A DNA stretch of 64,000 nucleotides from Robertmurraya sp. FSL R5-0851 (GCF_038002965.1 NZ_JBBOOE010000001.1:2585001-2649000); one strand, 5' to 3'; positions 53,696 through 62,885 are shown, counted from the first letter of the stretch. Translations and numbers: made by a program. The notes: generated from the letters alone by a model not told the origin.

Positions 53696-53727
53696 TGCCA
53701 GATATGTTATAATTAACCATGCCAGAT
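53696..53727 (+). promoter_or_regulatory. Direct-repeat operator and -10 box for the MocR gene
   Basis: TGCCAGAT occurs at 53696-53703 and 53720-53727, flanking TATAAT at 53708-53713. MocR/GabR proteins bind direct repeats placed like this, and autoregulation is common. Confidence 0.5.
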
Positions 53728-53748
53728 CAAAAAAAGGAGGTGTTACAA

Positions 53749-55161
53749 ATGCTTGAAATTACAGTTACTTTAGACTCCCATCTAGACGAGCCACTATACT
53801 TACAGCTTTATTCTTTTTTAAAAAAAGAAATGGTTGAAGGCAGACTGATTCCGGATACCAAATTGCCCTCAAAAAGGAAGCTTTCTACACATTTGGGAAT
53901 CAGCCAAACAACCGTTGAGACAGCCTATCAACAATTAATTGCGGAAGGGTATGTAAAAAGTGAACCGAGAAAGGGATTATTTGTCAACAAATTAGAAATG
54001 GATATATTTCCAATTAAAAAGGAACACGTTGCAGCTCGCGACAACTTCCAGCAGAGCCCTTTAGCAAATTCCATAAGTGTGGATTTTGGTCACGGAAACA
54101 TTGCATTAAATGAGTTTCCGTTTTCTATCTGGCGTAAACTGACGGTACAAAGCCTTTATGAAGATGAAAGTCACCTCTTATTAAGTGGCCATCGGCAAGG
54201 TGATCTCCCTCTACGCGTCGAAATCGCCAAGTATTTATATCAATCGCGTGGGGTTCGATGTGAACCTGATCAAATCATAATTGGGGCTGGAACACAATAT
54301 ATGGTTACCTTTCTAACAATGCTCCTTGGACGAGAAAGAGTATATGCAATGGAAAATCCTGGCTTCCACCGATCACGGGAGGCGTTTAGAGATCAAGGTG
54401 TCAAGCTCCTCGGAATTAGTTTAGATCAAGATGGAATAAAAATGGAAGACTTGAGAGAAAGTGAAGCAACCGTAGCGTATGTGACCCCCTCGCACCAATT
54501 TCCATTGGGAATGGTAATGCCCATCTCTCGAAGAATGGAGCTATTGAAATGGGCCAATGAAACGGAAAGTTATATTATTGAAGATGATTACGACGGAGAA
54601 TTTCGATATACAGGAAGACCCATTCCTTCGCTACAAGGCCTTGATCATCAGGGGCGGGTTATCTATCTTGGTACTTTTTCGAAATCTTTAATTCCTTCTT
54701 TAAGAATTAGTTTTATGGTGCTTCCTCCACCCCTTCTTTCACGATATCAAAATCGTTTTTCCATTTATAAGCAGACTGTATCAAGACTGCATCAACAAAC
54801 TCTGTATCTGTTTATGAAAGAAGGTCACTGGAATCGGCATTTACAAAAAATGCGAACGACCTATAGGAGAAAACAATCCACCCTGCTCACTCTTATTACA
54901 GAAAAATTTGGAAACCAAGTGACAGTAATTGGGGTAGACTCTGGATTACATATTTTACTCGAAGTGCATAACAGCATGACCGAAAGTGAATTAATTAATC
55001 ATGCTGAAAAAGTCGGGGTAAAGGTGTATCCTACTTCCGTTTATTATGACGTAAATACTTATTCTCTAAATCCAATGGTATTGATCGGATATGGTGGTGT
55101 AACAGAAAGCGAAATTCATAACGGGATTACCCTACTACAAAAAGCATGGGAGCTATTTTAG
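53749..55161 (+). CDS. MocR-family regulator (GntR helix-turn-helix + PLP aminotransferase domain)
   Basis: 470 residues from the ATG at 53749 (AAAGGAGGTG upstream). GntR winged helix: RLIPDTKLPSKRKLSTHLGI then SQTTVETAYQQLIAEGYV (about 30-75). Aminotransferase fold type I domain with IIGAGTQYMVTFLTML, YIIEDDYDGEF (PLP Asp) and LGTFSKSLIPSLRIS (PLP Lys). Similar to GabR and PdxR. Possible targets are the divergent acetyltransferase and itself. The end overlaps the convergent Nudix gene by 9 bases. Confidence 0.9.
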   Translation: MLEITVTLDSHLDEPLYLQLYSFLKKEMVEGRLIPDTKLPSKRKLSTHLGISQTTVETAYQQLIAEGYVKSEPRKGLFVNKLEMDIFPIKKEHVAARDNFQQSPLANSISVDFGHGNIALNEFPFSIWRKLTVQSLYEDESHLLLSGHRQGDLPLRVEIAKYLYQSRGVRCEPDQIIIGAGTQYMVTFLTMLLGRERVYAMENPGFHRSREAFRDQGVKLLGISLDQDGIKMEDLRESEATVAYVTPSHQFPLGMVMPISRRMELLKWANETESYIIEDDYDGEFRYTGRPIPSLQGLDHQGRVIYLGTFSKSLIPSLRISFMVLPPPLLSRYQNRFSIYKQTVSRLHQQTLYLFMKEGHWNRHLQKMRTTYRRKQSTLLTLITEKFGNQVTVIGVDSGLHILLEVHNSMTESELINHAEKVGVKVYPTSVYYDVNTYSLNPMVLIGYGGVTESEIHNGITLLQKAWELF

Positions 55162-55773
55162 CTCCTGCTGTATTTTATTGATTAAAGCCGCATAAAACGA
55201 TTGATCATGTGGGACAAATTGTTCCTTGCCAACAGATTTTTCAAAAAAGTTCTTCTCTCCATTTTCCACTTCAAAGCCTTGCATGGGAATGTACTGCTTT
55301 TCATCCCTCCAAAGAGCAGAAAAATCAGTAAACTTTATTCGGTATATCCCTGCGACTTCTTCTTCCTGTAGAACAAACGAATCGAATGGGACATTCTTTT
55401 GATGTAAAAATACATGGGCTAATTCATTATCAAGTAACGGATCCATTTTAACAGAATACTTGAGAATTCCTAGAGATTTCAGCTCTTCCATATGGACAGA
55501 CAACCCTATTTCCTCTTTCACCTCTCGTATTCCATCTTCTACTGTTTCATTAGCAAGTAAATGGCCGGCAGCGGTAATATCTAAAAGTTGTGGGTAATCT
55601 TTTTTCTTTGGGCTCCGCAACTGAAGAAATATGTAATCGATTCCTTGTTCCTTTTCCATCAACCAATAATGAAACGTCTCATGCCAATATCCTTTTTCAT
55701 GTATTTCAGCTCGTGTGGCAACTCCAATTGGCTGATGGTCTTCATTAAAAATCCTCAGCAATTCTGACTCCAT
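55153..55773 (-). CDS. Nudix hydrolase
   Basis: 206 residues. The Nudix box GHLLANETVEDGIREVKEEIGL (about 71-92) fits Gx5Ex7REUxEExGU. The N-terminal part (LRIFNEDHQPIGVATRAEIH then EKGYWHETFHYWLM) resembles isopentenyl-diphosphate isomerase-type Nudix proteins, which often act on nucleotide derivatives or IPP analogues. AAAGGAGAG upstream. Confidence 0.88.
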   Translation of the reverse strand: MESELLRIFNEDHQPIGVATRAEIHEKGYWHETFHYWLMEKEQGIDYIFLQLRSPKKKDYPQLLDITAAGHLLANETVEDGIREVKEEIGLSVHMEELKSLGILKYSVKMDPLLDNELAHVFLHQKNVPFDSFVLQEEEVAGIYRIKFTDFSALWRDEKQYIPMQGFEVENGEKNFFEKSVGKEQFVPHDQSFYAALINKIQQELK

Positions 55774-56008
55774 AACAACTCTCCTTTTTTAGTAAAATCA
55801 TACATTCATATTATCACAAAAAAGCTTGAGAGTTGCCTCAAGCCACAACTATAGCTTTAGTTGTTTGGCAATAATTATTTTTCATGATCTCCGTGCAACC
55901 TGTGTAAATACCAGTAGCCCCCTTTCCACCTCAGGTTTATTACTATTTCAGCATTTCTTTCGTTATGATATATTAGCTGATAGCAACTAGATTTAGGAGG
56001 AAACGTTA

Positions 56009-57094
56009 TTGACTAGAAAGACCTCGATAATTACTATCATAATTACCTTTATTCTTATGTCCATCCTACCTTTCCAGGCATGGGCGCATAATGGATCAAG
56101 AGATGAGATTGGAGGACATTTCCGAAGCGCTGATTGCGTGTACTTATTACATGAGCCAACGGAACTTGCAAAAAGTGCTACCAATATATCAGAACTCATC
56201 ACTTTAATTAAAAAACATAATAGTAACTCATGTGCAAGTGAATTAACTGAAAGTAAAGTAGACCTAGAAGGGTATACTTTTTCAAAAATGGCTGTTGATT
56301 CCACATCGACTTCAACCAATAACCTATTGGAATTGGGGAAGACGTACGATGCCACATTAGAAAAATGTACAGATGGGGACACCGCGACATTTTCAATTAA
56401 TGGTACTTCCTATAAAACCAGGTTCCTATATATTGATACACCGGAAAGTACCAACCAACAGGAACCTTACGGAAAAGAAGCAAGCGACTTTTCGTGTTCT
56501 GTATTACAAAATGGACAAATAACCATTGAAACCGACGGTCCTTCCCTTTTTGACAAATATGACCGTTTGTTAGCTTGGGTGTTTGTTGATGGAAAACTTC
56601 ACCAAGAGGAAATTACGAAGGCTGGCTTAGTCGAGGATTTTTACGATTATGGTACCTATAAGTACGAAACCCGCATTGAAGCAGCAATGCTAGAAGCCAA
56701 AGCAGGTGGTGTTGGGTTGTATTCCGATAATAAAGAAGCAGAGAATATTCAAGAGAATGCTACTAAAGAAGTAGTGGCACCTTCAGATTCGGAAAAGAAT
56801 GACGCTTCCACAGAGGAAAATCGGACGCAAGGACATCGGATTGAAAGTAAGCAAAACAGTGGTTCATCAGCATTAGGGATTTTTGCAATAGCAACGGTCC
56901 TTCTCTTTTTTATGTTCCCGCGTTTTAGCAGAAAAAGAGGAATTGAACCCCTTCTTATTCATAAAATGTGGACCAAAAACCTTTGGGTCAATGCCTTGTT
57001 GCTAATTCCCATATATACGGCTTTATTTTTCTTAGTACTAGTAGTGCTAATCGTGGAAGTCATTCGTTTAATAAAGTTAAAAGCGCAGGAGTAA
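56009..57094 (+). CDS. Secreted/membrane-anchored thermonuclease (SNase) with YHYH-like N-domain
   Basis: 361 residues from a TTG with AGGAGG 8 bases upstream. Signal sequence (about 1-26, cut near AWA-HN). AHNGSRDEIGGHFRSADCVY is the short Cys/His motif (YHYH-like) seen in secreted Bacillus nucleases. The SNase domain (about 110-250) has CTDGDTATFSINGTSYKTRF, LYIDTPEST and the Arg/Glu region EPYGKEASDF. Two membrane helices close the protein. Probably degrades extracellular DNA. Its terminator overlaps the stop. Confidence 0.88.
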   Translation: MTRKTSIITIIITFILMSILPFQAWAHNGSRDEIGGHFRSADCVYLLHEPTELAKSATNISELITLIKKHNSNSCASELTESKVDLEGYTFSKMAVDSTSTSTNNLLELGKTYDATLEKCTDGDTATFSINGTSYKTRFLYIDTPESTNQQEPYGKEASDFSCSVLQNGQITIETDGPSLFDKYDRLLAWVFVDGKLHQEEITKAGLVEDFYDYGTYKYETRIEAAMLEAKAGGVGLYSDNKEAENIQENATKEVVAPSDSEKNDASTEENRTQGHRIESKQNSGSSALGIFAIATVLLFFMFPRFSRKRGIEPLLIHKMWTKNLWVNALLLIPIYTALFFLVLVVLIVEVIRLIKLKAQE

Positions 57095-57108
57095 CCTTGC
57101 GCTTTTTT
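57080..57108 (+). terminator. Terminator overlapping the nuclease stop codon
   Basis: AAGCGCAGG-agtaa-CCTTGCGCTT followed by TTTT. The TAA is in the loop. Confidence 0.85.
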
Positions 57109-57114
57109 CATCCT

Positions 57115-57570
57115 CTAATATTCTTTTAGAAATTGTGTCTCCGTAATGACTTTCACACCATTTCTTATTAACAACGCTGCTGTTACTCCGTGTCCTTCGA
57201 CTTTTTCACCGGTAAAGGTACCATCATAGATTTTCCCGCTCCCACATGATGGACTGTTTTCCTTCAATACGACAACAGTTGCTTGGATCTTTTTAATAAC
57301 ATTAAGAGTTTCATAAGCACCTTGAACAAAAGCTTCCGTCACGTCTTTTCCCATGCAATCTATGACCTTAGCCTTTCCATCCAACACATCTTCTCCAACT
57401 CCACCGACAATTTCAGCTGGCTCCCTAGGAGTTTCCAGTCCACCTAGCAATTCAGGACATACAGTGATTGCTGTCTTTTCACTTACCAGTTTATGTACTT
57501 TTTCATCTAAAGAGCTAAGCCCATTGTATCGAACTGGAAATCCTGCTAAACATGCACTAACGATAATCAT
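57115..57570 (-). CDS. DUF523 family protein
   Basis: 151 residues from the ATG at 57570 (GAGGTGG upstream). DUF523 features: SACLAGFPVRYNG at the start, ITVCPELLGGLETPREPAEI in the middle and LKENSPSCGSGKIYDGTF at the end, giving a conserved Cys set that could bind an iron-sulfur cluster or zinc. Biochemical role not known. Confidence 0.9.
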   Translation of the reverse strand: MIIVSACLAGFPVRYNGLSSLDEKVHKLVSEKTAITVCPELLGGLETPREPAEIVGGVGEDVLDGKAKVIDCMGKDVTEAFVQGAYETLNVIKKIQATVVVLKENSPSCGSGKIYDGTFTGEKVEGHGVTAALLIRNGVKVITETQFLKEY

Positions 57571-57623
57571 ATTCCACCTCAAACTCTACTTAATATGACA
57601 GGTTATAACGTTATCTTGAATGT

Positions 57624-58862
57624 TTAATAGCTTGTGCCCGTTTCTTTTAATTCAACCTTTGCAGAAGGTAAGATAATGTGAACCGTAGTCCCTTTATCTA
57701 CTTCACTTTCAATTTGAAGTTGACCTTGATGGTTCTCGATAATCTTATAACAAGTCATCAAACCTAACCCTGTACCTTTTTCCTTTGTTGTGAAAAATGG
57801 TTCACCGAGCGATGGGATACGTTCTTTCGGTATCCCCACACCTTGGTCAGTGATTTGTATTACTACTCCTCTTTCATTATCCTTTTTAACCTTTAACTCA
57901 ATGGTTCCTCCATTCGGCATCGCCTCAGTAGCATTTTTAAGGATATTTAGAAATACTTGTTTTAACTGATTTTCATCACAATAAACATATGGGAGATTGC
58001 TTTTGTATTCCATACTTATTTGGATATTGCTAAGAATCGTTTGAGTTTGAATTAATGTTACTACATCATTTAACAGCTTCTTTACGTCACGCTGCTGCAT
58101 GGCTGTCGTGGTTGGTTTCGAGAGAAACAGAAACTCACCTACAATACAATTGATACGATCTAATTCTGATAGAACAATATCATAATACACATTTTGACCT
58201 TCCTCGCCTTTAAACAATTGAACAAAGCCACGTATGGAAGTTAAAGGGTTTCGAATTTCATGAGCAATCCCTGCCGCCATTTGTCCCAAAAGGGCGAGTT
58301 TTTCTGACTTTTGCAACAATTGATCGGTCTGCTCATTCTTCTCTGTAATATCCTTTCCGATAGAAAGAACAGCCTCTACCCCTTCAAAAATAATTTTGAG
58401 TGATGACACCTCAAAATCCATCGTCGTTCCATCTTGTCGTTTCAACTTATATTCAATGCTTTTCAAAGGTTTATTTCCACTTGATGCATCTTTTGTCCGT
58501 CTTTTCAATTGATCTGCATACTTTGGAGTAACAAGATCTAACGTTGGTTTGCCAATTAGAGCTTCACGATTAGGAGCACGAAGTATCGTGACCGCCAGAT
58601 CATTTACGTAAATCACTTGCTGATCTTTATGAATAATAATTGCGCTAGGAAGAGAATCTAATAGATTCTTATAACTTCTCTCATTTATCTTTGCAATCTT
58701 TTCATAATACTTCGCCTTGTCATAATGCCTTCCAAGGAACCACGCTAGTGCCCCATAAAAGAGAATCTCTAAAGTGAATATACTCTCTCCATGAGAGAAA
58801 TTATGATAAGTGGTTATCCCTAATGTAAAAAATACAAGTATGATCTGACCCCAATTTTTCAT
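57624..58862 (-). CDS. PAS sensor histidine kinase (sporulation-kinase type)
   Basis: 412 residues from the ATG at 58862 (AGAGGC upstream, weak). Two N-terminal membrane helices (IILVFFTLGITTYHNFS and FTLEILFYGALAWFLG), PAS domain (LLDSLPSAIIIHKDQQVIYV then VLSIGKDITEKNE), HisKA with AAGIAHEIRNPLTS, HATPase with FLNILKNATEAMP, DQGVGIPKE and GTGLGL. No response regulator nearby, as for KinA-E type kinases that feed Spo0F. Confidence 0.9.
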   Translation of the reverse strand: MKNWGQIILVFFTLGITTYHNFSHGESIFTLEILFYGALAWFLGRHYDKAKYYEKIAKINERSYKNLLDSLPSAIIIHKDQQVIYVNDLAVTILRAPNREALIGKPTLDLVTPKYADQLKRRTKDASSGNKPLKSIEYKLKRQDGTTMDFEVSSLKIIFEGVEAVLSIGKDITEKNEQTDQLLQKSEKLALLGQMAAGIAHEIRNPLTSIRGFVQLFKGEEGQNVYYDIVLSELDRINCIVGEFLFLSKPTTTAMQQRDVKKLLNDVVTLIQTQTILSNIQISMEYKSNLPYVYCDENQLKQVFLNILKNATEAMPNGGTIELKVKKDNERGVVIQITDQGVGIPKERIPSLGEPFFTTKEKGTGLGLMTCYKIIENHQGQLQIESEVDKGTTVHIILPSAKVELKETGTSY

Positions 58863-59052
58863 AGGCTTGCCTCTATTAATGGATTTTTTTACTATTATCA
58901 TATCATAGAAATTATTGGGTAAAATTGAATTCTTTGAAAATATTTTATAGTAAAACATTCCATCGATGCAAGTGAAGGAATTTGTGCCAGAAAGCTGCGA
59001 ATCTATTCGGCCGCAGTGGAAATCATATATTCAAAACACTTTTTATGTAAAA

Positions 59053-59097
59053 AGGAAGGGTGTCGCTAATTCATAACTTTGGGGCACCCTCATCTTT
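59053..59097 (-). terminator. Terminator of the CDF transporter gene
   Basis: AGGGTGCCCC and CACCCT form a stem with a long loop, followed by TCCTTTTT on the minus strand. Confidence 0.6.
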
Positions 59098-59099
59098 TC

Positions 59100-59969
59100 T
59101 TAGCTTGGTTCAACGTGAACATGTACATTATATACATCGTATTCATTTATTAGCTTTTCTTCTACTTTACTAGAGATATCATGTGCTGTTCTGATACTTA
59201 AGTTTTCGTTTACTACGATAATAATATCAACAACTGTGTTATTTCCGTAATTTCTTGCGCGAATATCCTTAATGCCCGTTACACCTGAAGTTTTTAATAT
59301 ACTTTCCTTGTATTCCTCAATTAATTGTTCATCAAATCCATCTGTTAATTGATGAGAGGAATCATAAAAAATTTCATAGGCAGTTTTACATATTAAAATC
59401 CCGACAATTACAGCAGCTAGTGGATCAAGCCAAGGCAGTTGAAATTGTGAACCTATTATCCCAACTGCTGCTCCTATACTCACCCATGCATCTGATAGAT
59501 TATCCTTTGCTGCCGCTAATACAGATTGGCTTTTCACTCTCTCCGAAAGCCCTTTATTATACCGATAGACCAAATACATAACCCCAGCACATAGAAGTCC
59601 AGTCCACGCGGCTAGTATGTCTGGAACCACCTTTTCATCCGAGAAAATCGAAACAACTGCTTTATGTAATACGCTTAAACCTACTGCCATCATAATAAAA
59701 GAAGCAACCAATGACGCAATATTCTCCGCCTTCCAATGGCCATAAGGATGATCTTCATCTGGTGGTTTTTGAGACATTCTTAATCCTATCCATACAGCAA
59801 TGGAAGCAATGATATCGGTCAAATTATTAAACCCATCTGCCTTTAACGCTTCAGACTGGGCAGAAAATCCAATCAGTAATTTGATTAAAGATAGACAAAT
59901 ATAAGCAACGATACTGATTATCGCCCCTCGCTCGCCTAACCTTAACTGTTCATATCTTTCTTTGTCCAT
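59100..59969 (-). CDS. Cation diffusion facilitator (zinc/manganese exporter)
   Basis: 289 residues from the ATG at 59969 (GGAGGTG upstream). Six membrane helices, the metal site in EALKADGFNNLTDIIAS (His/Asp of helix II replaced by DGFNNLTD), DHPYGHWKAENIASL, AAAKDNLSDAWVS (helix V DxxxD) and a C-terminal cytoplasmic domain (IKDIRARNYGNNTVVDIIIV). The DxxxD type fits Mn or Zn export, as in MneP. No metal box seen upstream. Confidence 0.9.
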   Translation of the reverse strand: MDKERYEQLRLGERGAIISIVAYICLSLIKLLIGFSAQSEALKADGFNNLTDIIASIAVWIGLRMSQKPPDEDHPYGHWKAENIASLVASFIMMAVGLSVLHKAVVSIFSDEKVVPDILAAWTGLLCAGVMYLVYRYNKGLSERVKSQSVLAAAKDNLSDAWVSIGAAVGIIGSQFQLPWLDPLAAVIVGILICKTAYEIFYDSSHQLTDGFDEQLIEEYKESILKTSGVTGIKDIRARNYGNNTVVDIIIVVNENLSIRTAHDISSKVEEKLINEYDVYNVHVHVEPS

Positions 59970-60136
59970 ATTCACACCTCCGAGCCCAAAACCTCCTTTA
60001 ATAGAATAACAATCGAAAGTTAGGTGGGTCTACAGCAACCTTTTTTCATCTCTTTATATAAATGTTGACTATCCAAGAGTGTTTCTCATGGTAAAATTCC
60101 GTTATTCCATCAAGAGTAAGAAGTAAATTTTAACAT

Positions 60137-60170
60137 AAAAAGGGCCCGAGACAAACTTGTCACGAGCTAA
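60137..60170 (-). terminator. Terminator of the diguanylate cyclase gene
   Basis: GCTCGTGACA-agtt-TGTCTCGGGC followed by CCTTTTT on the minus strand. Confidence 0.7.
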
Positions 60171-60176
60171 AGGTAG

Positions 60177-61259
60177 TTAACCTATTGAATTATGGCAACA
60201 AACTTTGTTCCGTCCAGTTTTTTTCGCTACATACAAAGCCTTATCCGCATCCTCTATAAGCATGCTTGGGTTTTCTGTAGTTTCTTTATAAGATGCGACT
60301 CCAACGGATACCGTTACCTTTATCACTCCACCGCCTGTTAAGGAAAACTCTGTATTTTCAACTGTTTTTCTAATATACTCTGCAATATCTAGTGCTCTTG
60401 CGACTGAAGTGTCTGGAAGAAGGACCGTAAACTCTTCTCCCCCATTCCGGCTGACGATGTCAAAGTTCCTCGTACCTTCGGTTAATAACGTTCCTAATCG
60501 CTTTAAAACCAGGTCCCCTTCCGAGTGACCATATGTATCATTAATTTTTTTAAAGAAATCAATATCAATATAAAGAAGAGACAAACTTTGAATACTTTTA
60601 TTCAGTTCATTAAGCAAGGAATTAAAAACTTCATCAAATTTCCGAACATTATTTAACCCCGTTAATCCATCCGTTGTAGACTCCGATTTATATTTTTCCA
60701 ATAAAAACTGACTCTTTCTAATAAAATCTAGAATATAGAACGAAAGAAAACCTGCTATATATGAAATGATCCAATATATGGGGATTAATTTGACTAATAA
60801 ACTTATATCTTTTACTAAATAAATGATCACAAAGGTAAAAATAATATTGGAAAAGGTCAGCATCCATATTACCTTGTTTTTCTTGGATATCCTTTGTGAA
60901 GAAATTAATATCGAAAATAAAGTAATAAGGATCATAAGAATGACGGAAGCATACGCAGACGTATTCACACCAATAATAAAACGACCTAAAATGACTAACA
61001 CCATACCAATTAAAGCCGGCAAAGAACCACCAAAAAAAGCAAGCAAAATAATCGAAATATGTCTTAAATCTACGATTGTTGTATCTATTCGAATGCCGTA
61101 TTGCATGAGAATATTAGAAAACAATCCACCAACTACACCCAACAAGACTTTTCTCAGAATGGTGGAGTCTTTAGTTAGAGGGCTCGTCGAAAAGATATGT
61201 GAGTATAGGAATAGTAAAGAAACAACAATAGCTAAATTCGTAAACAAATCTTTAATCAT
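60177..61259 (-). CDS. GGDEF diguanylate cyclase with 5TM-5TMR_LYT sensor
   Basis: 360 residues from the ATG at 61259; an upstream start at 61304 is possible. About six membrane helices of the LytS-type sensor (LIGMVLVILGRFIIGVNTSA). The GGDEF domain starts at DGLTGLNNVRKFDEVFNS and holds the active site RNGGEEFTVLLPD, with the RNFD inhibitory site five residues before. Probably makes c-di-GMP. The EAL protein at 31-32 kb is the only other c-di-GMP protein here. Confidence 0.9.
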   Translation of the reverse strand: MIKDLFTNLAIVVSLLFLYSHIFSTSPLTKDSTILRKVLLGVVGGLFSNILMQYGIRIDTTIVDLRHISIILLAFFGGSLPALIGMVLVILGRFIIGVNTSAYASVILMILITLFSILISSQRISKKNKVIWMLTFSNIIFTFVIIYLVKDISLLVKLIPIYWIISYIAGFLSFYILDFIRKSQFLLEKYKSESTTDGLTGLNNVRKFDEVFNSLLNELNKSIQSLSLLYIDIDFFKKINDTYGHSEGDLVLKRLGTLLTEGTRNFDIVSRNGGEEFTVLLPDTSVARALDIAEYIRKTVENTEFSLTGGGVIKVTVSVGVASYKETTENPSMLIEDADKALYVAKKTGRNKVCCHNSIG

Positions 61260-61344
61260 TAACAATTTTATCACCATAAAGTACCATACCATATTTTTCA
61301 ACATTGAAAAATACGAAACACTACTTTTCTACCATAAAAATGAA

Positions 61345-61425
61345 AATCAATTGCGGTGTCTGTCACCCTTCGTGGACAGTTCGGGGTGTTTTGTCCGTCT
61401 CAGGCGGACATTACCCCTTGTTTTA
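61345..61425. repeat. GC-rich multi-hairpin intergenic element
   Basis: GGTGTCTGTCACC, CTTCGTGGACAGTTCGGGGTG and TTGTCCGTCTCAGGCGGACA can fold into two or three hairpins: GGTGTCTGTC with GTGGACAG, and TGTCCG with CGGACA, closed by GGGGTG/TACCCC. It stands out from the AT-rich surroundings. I recall similar dispersed elements in Bacillus intergenic DNA. The rest of 61305-61604 holds nothing else recognised. Confidence 0.5.
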
Positions 61426-61604
61426 TGTGCTACATTAGAGCTAAAATAGGATCTTTTATTGAGTGAGAATACTCTTCAAAACATACGTGGAAAAGTAGCC
61501 TATCCACCAAGCTTTGATTCCATTTCTTGATTATAAATTTTTTTTGTATTTTGAATAGAATTTGTCCCCTTTTTGGATAGTAAAGAGGATGGAGGTGAAA
61601 AATC

Positions 61605-61745
61605 ATGACTGAAAAAGCTAACCCAAATGTTAAACTAGGTGGAAAGATTGTCAAAGAGAAAGGTAACGGTGGAGACCAAATTCATGGGCATGAAAAAGAG
61701 AACAAAAATGGAAAATTCAATACCAACCCTAAAACAGGTATGTAA
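61605..61745 (+). CDS. Small basic hydrophilic protein (46 aa), unknown
   Basis: MTEKANPNVKLGGKIVKEKG, then NGGDQIHGHEKENKNGKFNT and NPKTGM. GGATGGAGGTG precedes the ATG and a strong terminator follows, so it is a real gene. Very rich in Lys, Asn and Gly with no hydrophobic core, like small acid-soluble or DNA-associated spore proteins, but not a family I can name. Confidence 0.7.
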   Translation: MTEKANPNVKLGGKIVKEKGNGGDQIHGHEKENKNGKFNTNPKTGM

Positions 61746-61749
61746 AACA

Positions 61750-61791
61750 AACCCCACACCCTTCTGTATCTTGATAGGTGTGGGGGATTTA
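61750..61791 (+). terminator. Terminator after the 46-aa gene
   Basis: CCCCACACC-loop-GGTGTGGGG followed by ATTTATC. Confidence 0.8.
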
Positions 61792-61877
61792 TCATTTCAA
61801 ACCATTTTTCTATACCTTGGAGCCCAAGCCACAAACAATTACAAATTCCTCTATTTCACTTTTCTAGGCTATATGAT

Positions 61878-62839
61878 CTACACTGTTAATCGCTCGATTA
61901 ACTTCACTTCAATCTCCTCCTGAAAGATCGTTGGGTACTGCATCGCTTGAATAAATAATTTTCTACCTACCTCAACAAGCGGAATTTCAAGTGTAGTAAT
62001 ATTCATAATTTTGGCAATGGGCTGATTATCAAAACCCATAATCGCTAGCTCATTAGGAACAAGTATTCCAAGTTCCCTCGCACAAGTAATAATTCCTGCG
62101 GCTACTTGATCACTAGTAACCAATAAAGCGGTAGGGGGAGAGTTCATTTCTTTTAACCGGTCGACGATTCCCTCCCCATCTTCGAAACGAAAGCTATCAT
62201 AAAAAATATAATCCAGCACCAGTGGATGCCCGTGTTCCAGTAGGAAATTCTTATAAGCTGCCTCTCGCATTTCACTATTTCTGCCTGATTTTCTACCGAT
62301 GCAATAACCGATTCGCTGATGCCCCTTTTGATGTAAATATTTTAAAGCAATCGAGAAGCTTTTATAATGATCAATATAAGTAGAAGACACGATTTTGTCT
62401 TCTACTTCTTCACATAAAATAATTGGTCCATATGTTTTATACTCATTAATTACTTCCCAGTCACTAATCCTTGAACAAATGATTAAGGCATCAATTTGCT
62501 TTTGCTTTAGCATATTTAATGCTTCTATTTCTCTTTTCAACTCATAGTTTGTTTGAAAGAGAACGAGCTTGTAATTATTCTTAACTGCTTCATTTGCGAT
62601 TCCCTCCACTAAAAATCCAAATAAGGAGAATTCGAAAATGGAATAACCACTCCAATCAAATACGTCTTTCCTTTACTTAAGTGAACAGCATTAATATTAC
62701 GTTGATAATTCACTTCCTCCATCGCTTGTTGCACAGCTGCCTTTTTCTCTTCACTCACATAGGGGTGTTCATTTAATACACGGGAGACAGTCGTAACAGA
62801 AACTCCAGCCATTTTTGCTATTTCACGAATATTTGCCAT
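61878..62839 (-). pseudogene. LacI-family regulator, one-base frameshift
   Basis: From the ATG at 62839: MANIREIAKMAGVSVTTVSR (LacI helix-turn-helix), then VIPFSNSPYLDF and a TAG. The next frame carries on with VEGIANEAVKNNYKLVLFQT to the end, a normal periplasmic-binding-like domain. Adding one T to the five-T run near 62607 joins them to about 320 residues. The LacI operator upstream supports autoregulation. Either a recent mutation or a sequencing error. Confidence 0.85.
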
Positions 62840-62871
62840 ACACTCACCCTTTAAAAAACTTTTTCTTGCTC

Positions 62872-62885
62872 TGAAACGCGTTTCA
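62872..62885. promoter_or_regulatory. LacI/CRE-type palindromic operator
   Basis: TGAAACGCGTTTCA, a perfect 14-bp palindrome with the central CG of LacI-family operators, 33 bases before the regulator start and 120 bases before the divergent operon. Confidence 0.75.

Noticed and set aside
61345..61425. c-di-GMP riboswitch in front of the diguanylate cyclase gene
   Set aside because: The GEMM core sequences and tetraloop/receptor are not present; only simple hairpins are seen.
60823..61449. 208-codon plus-strand frame
   Set aside because: Antisense to the membrane part of the diguanylate cyclase gene; composition typical of a shadow frame.
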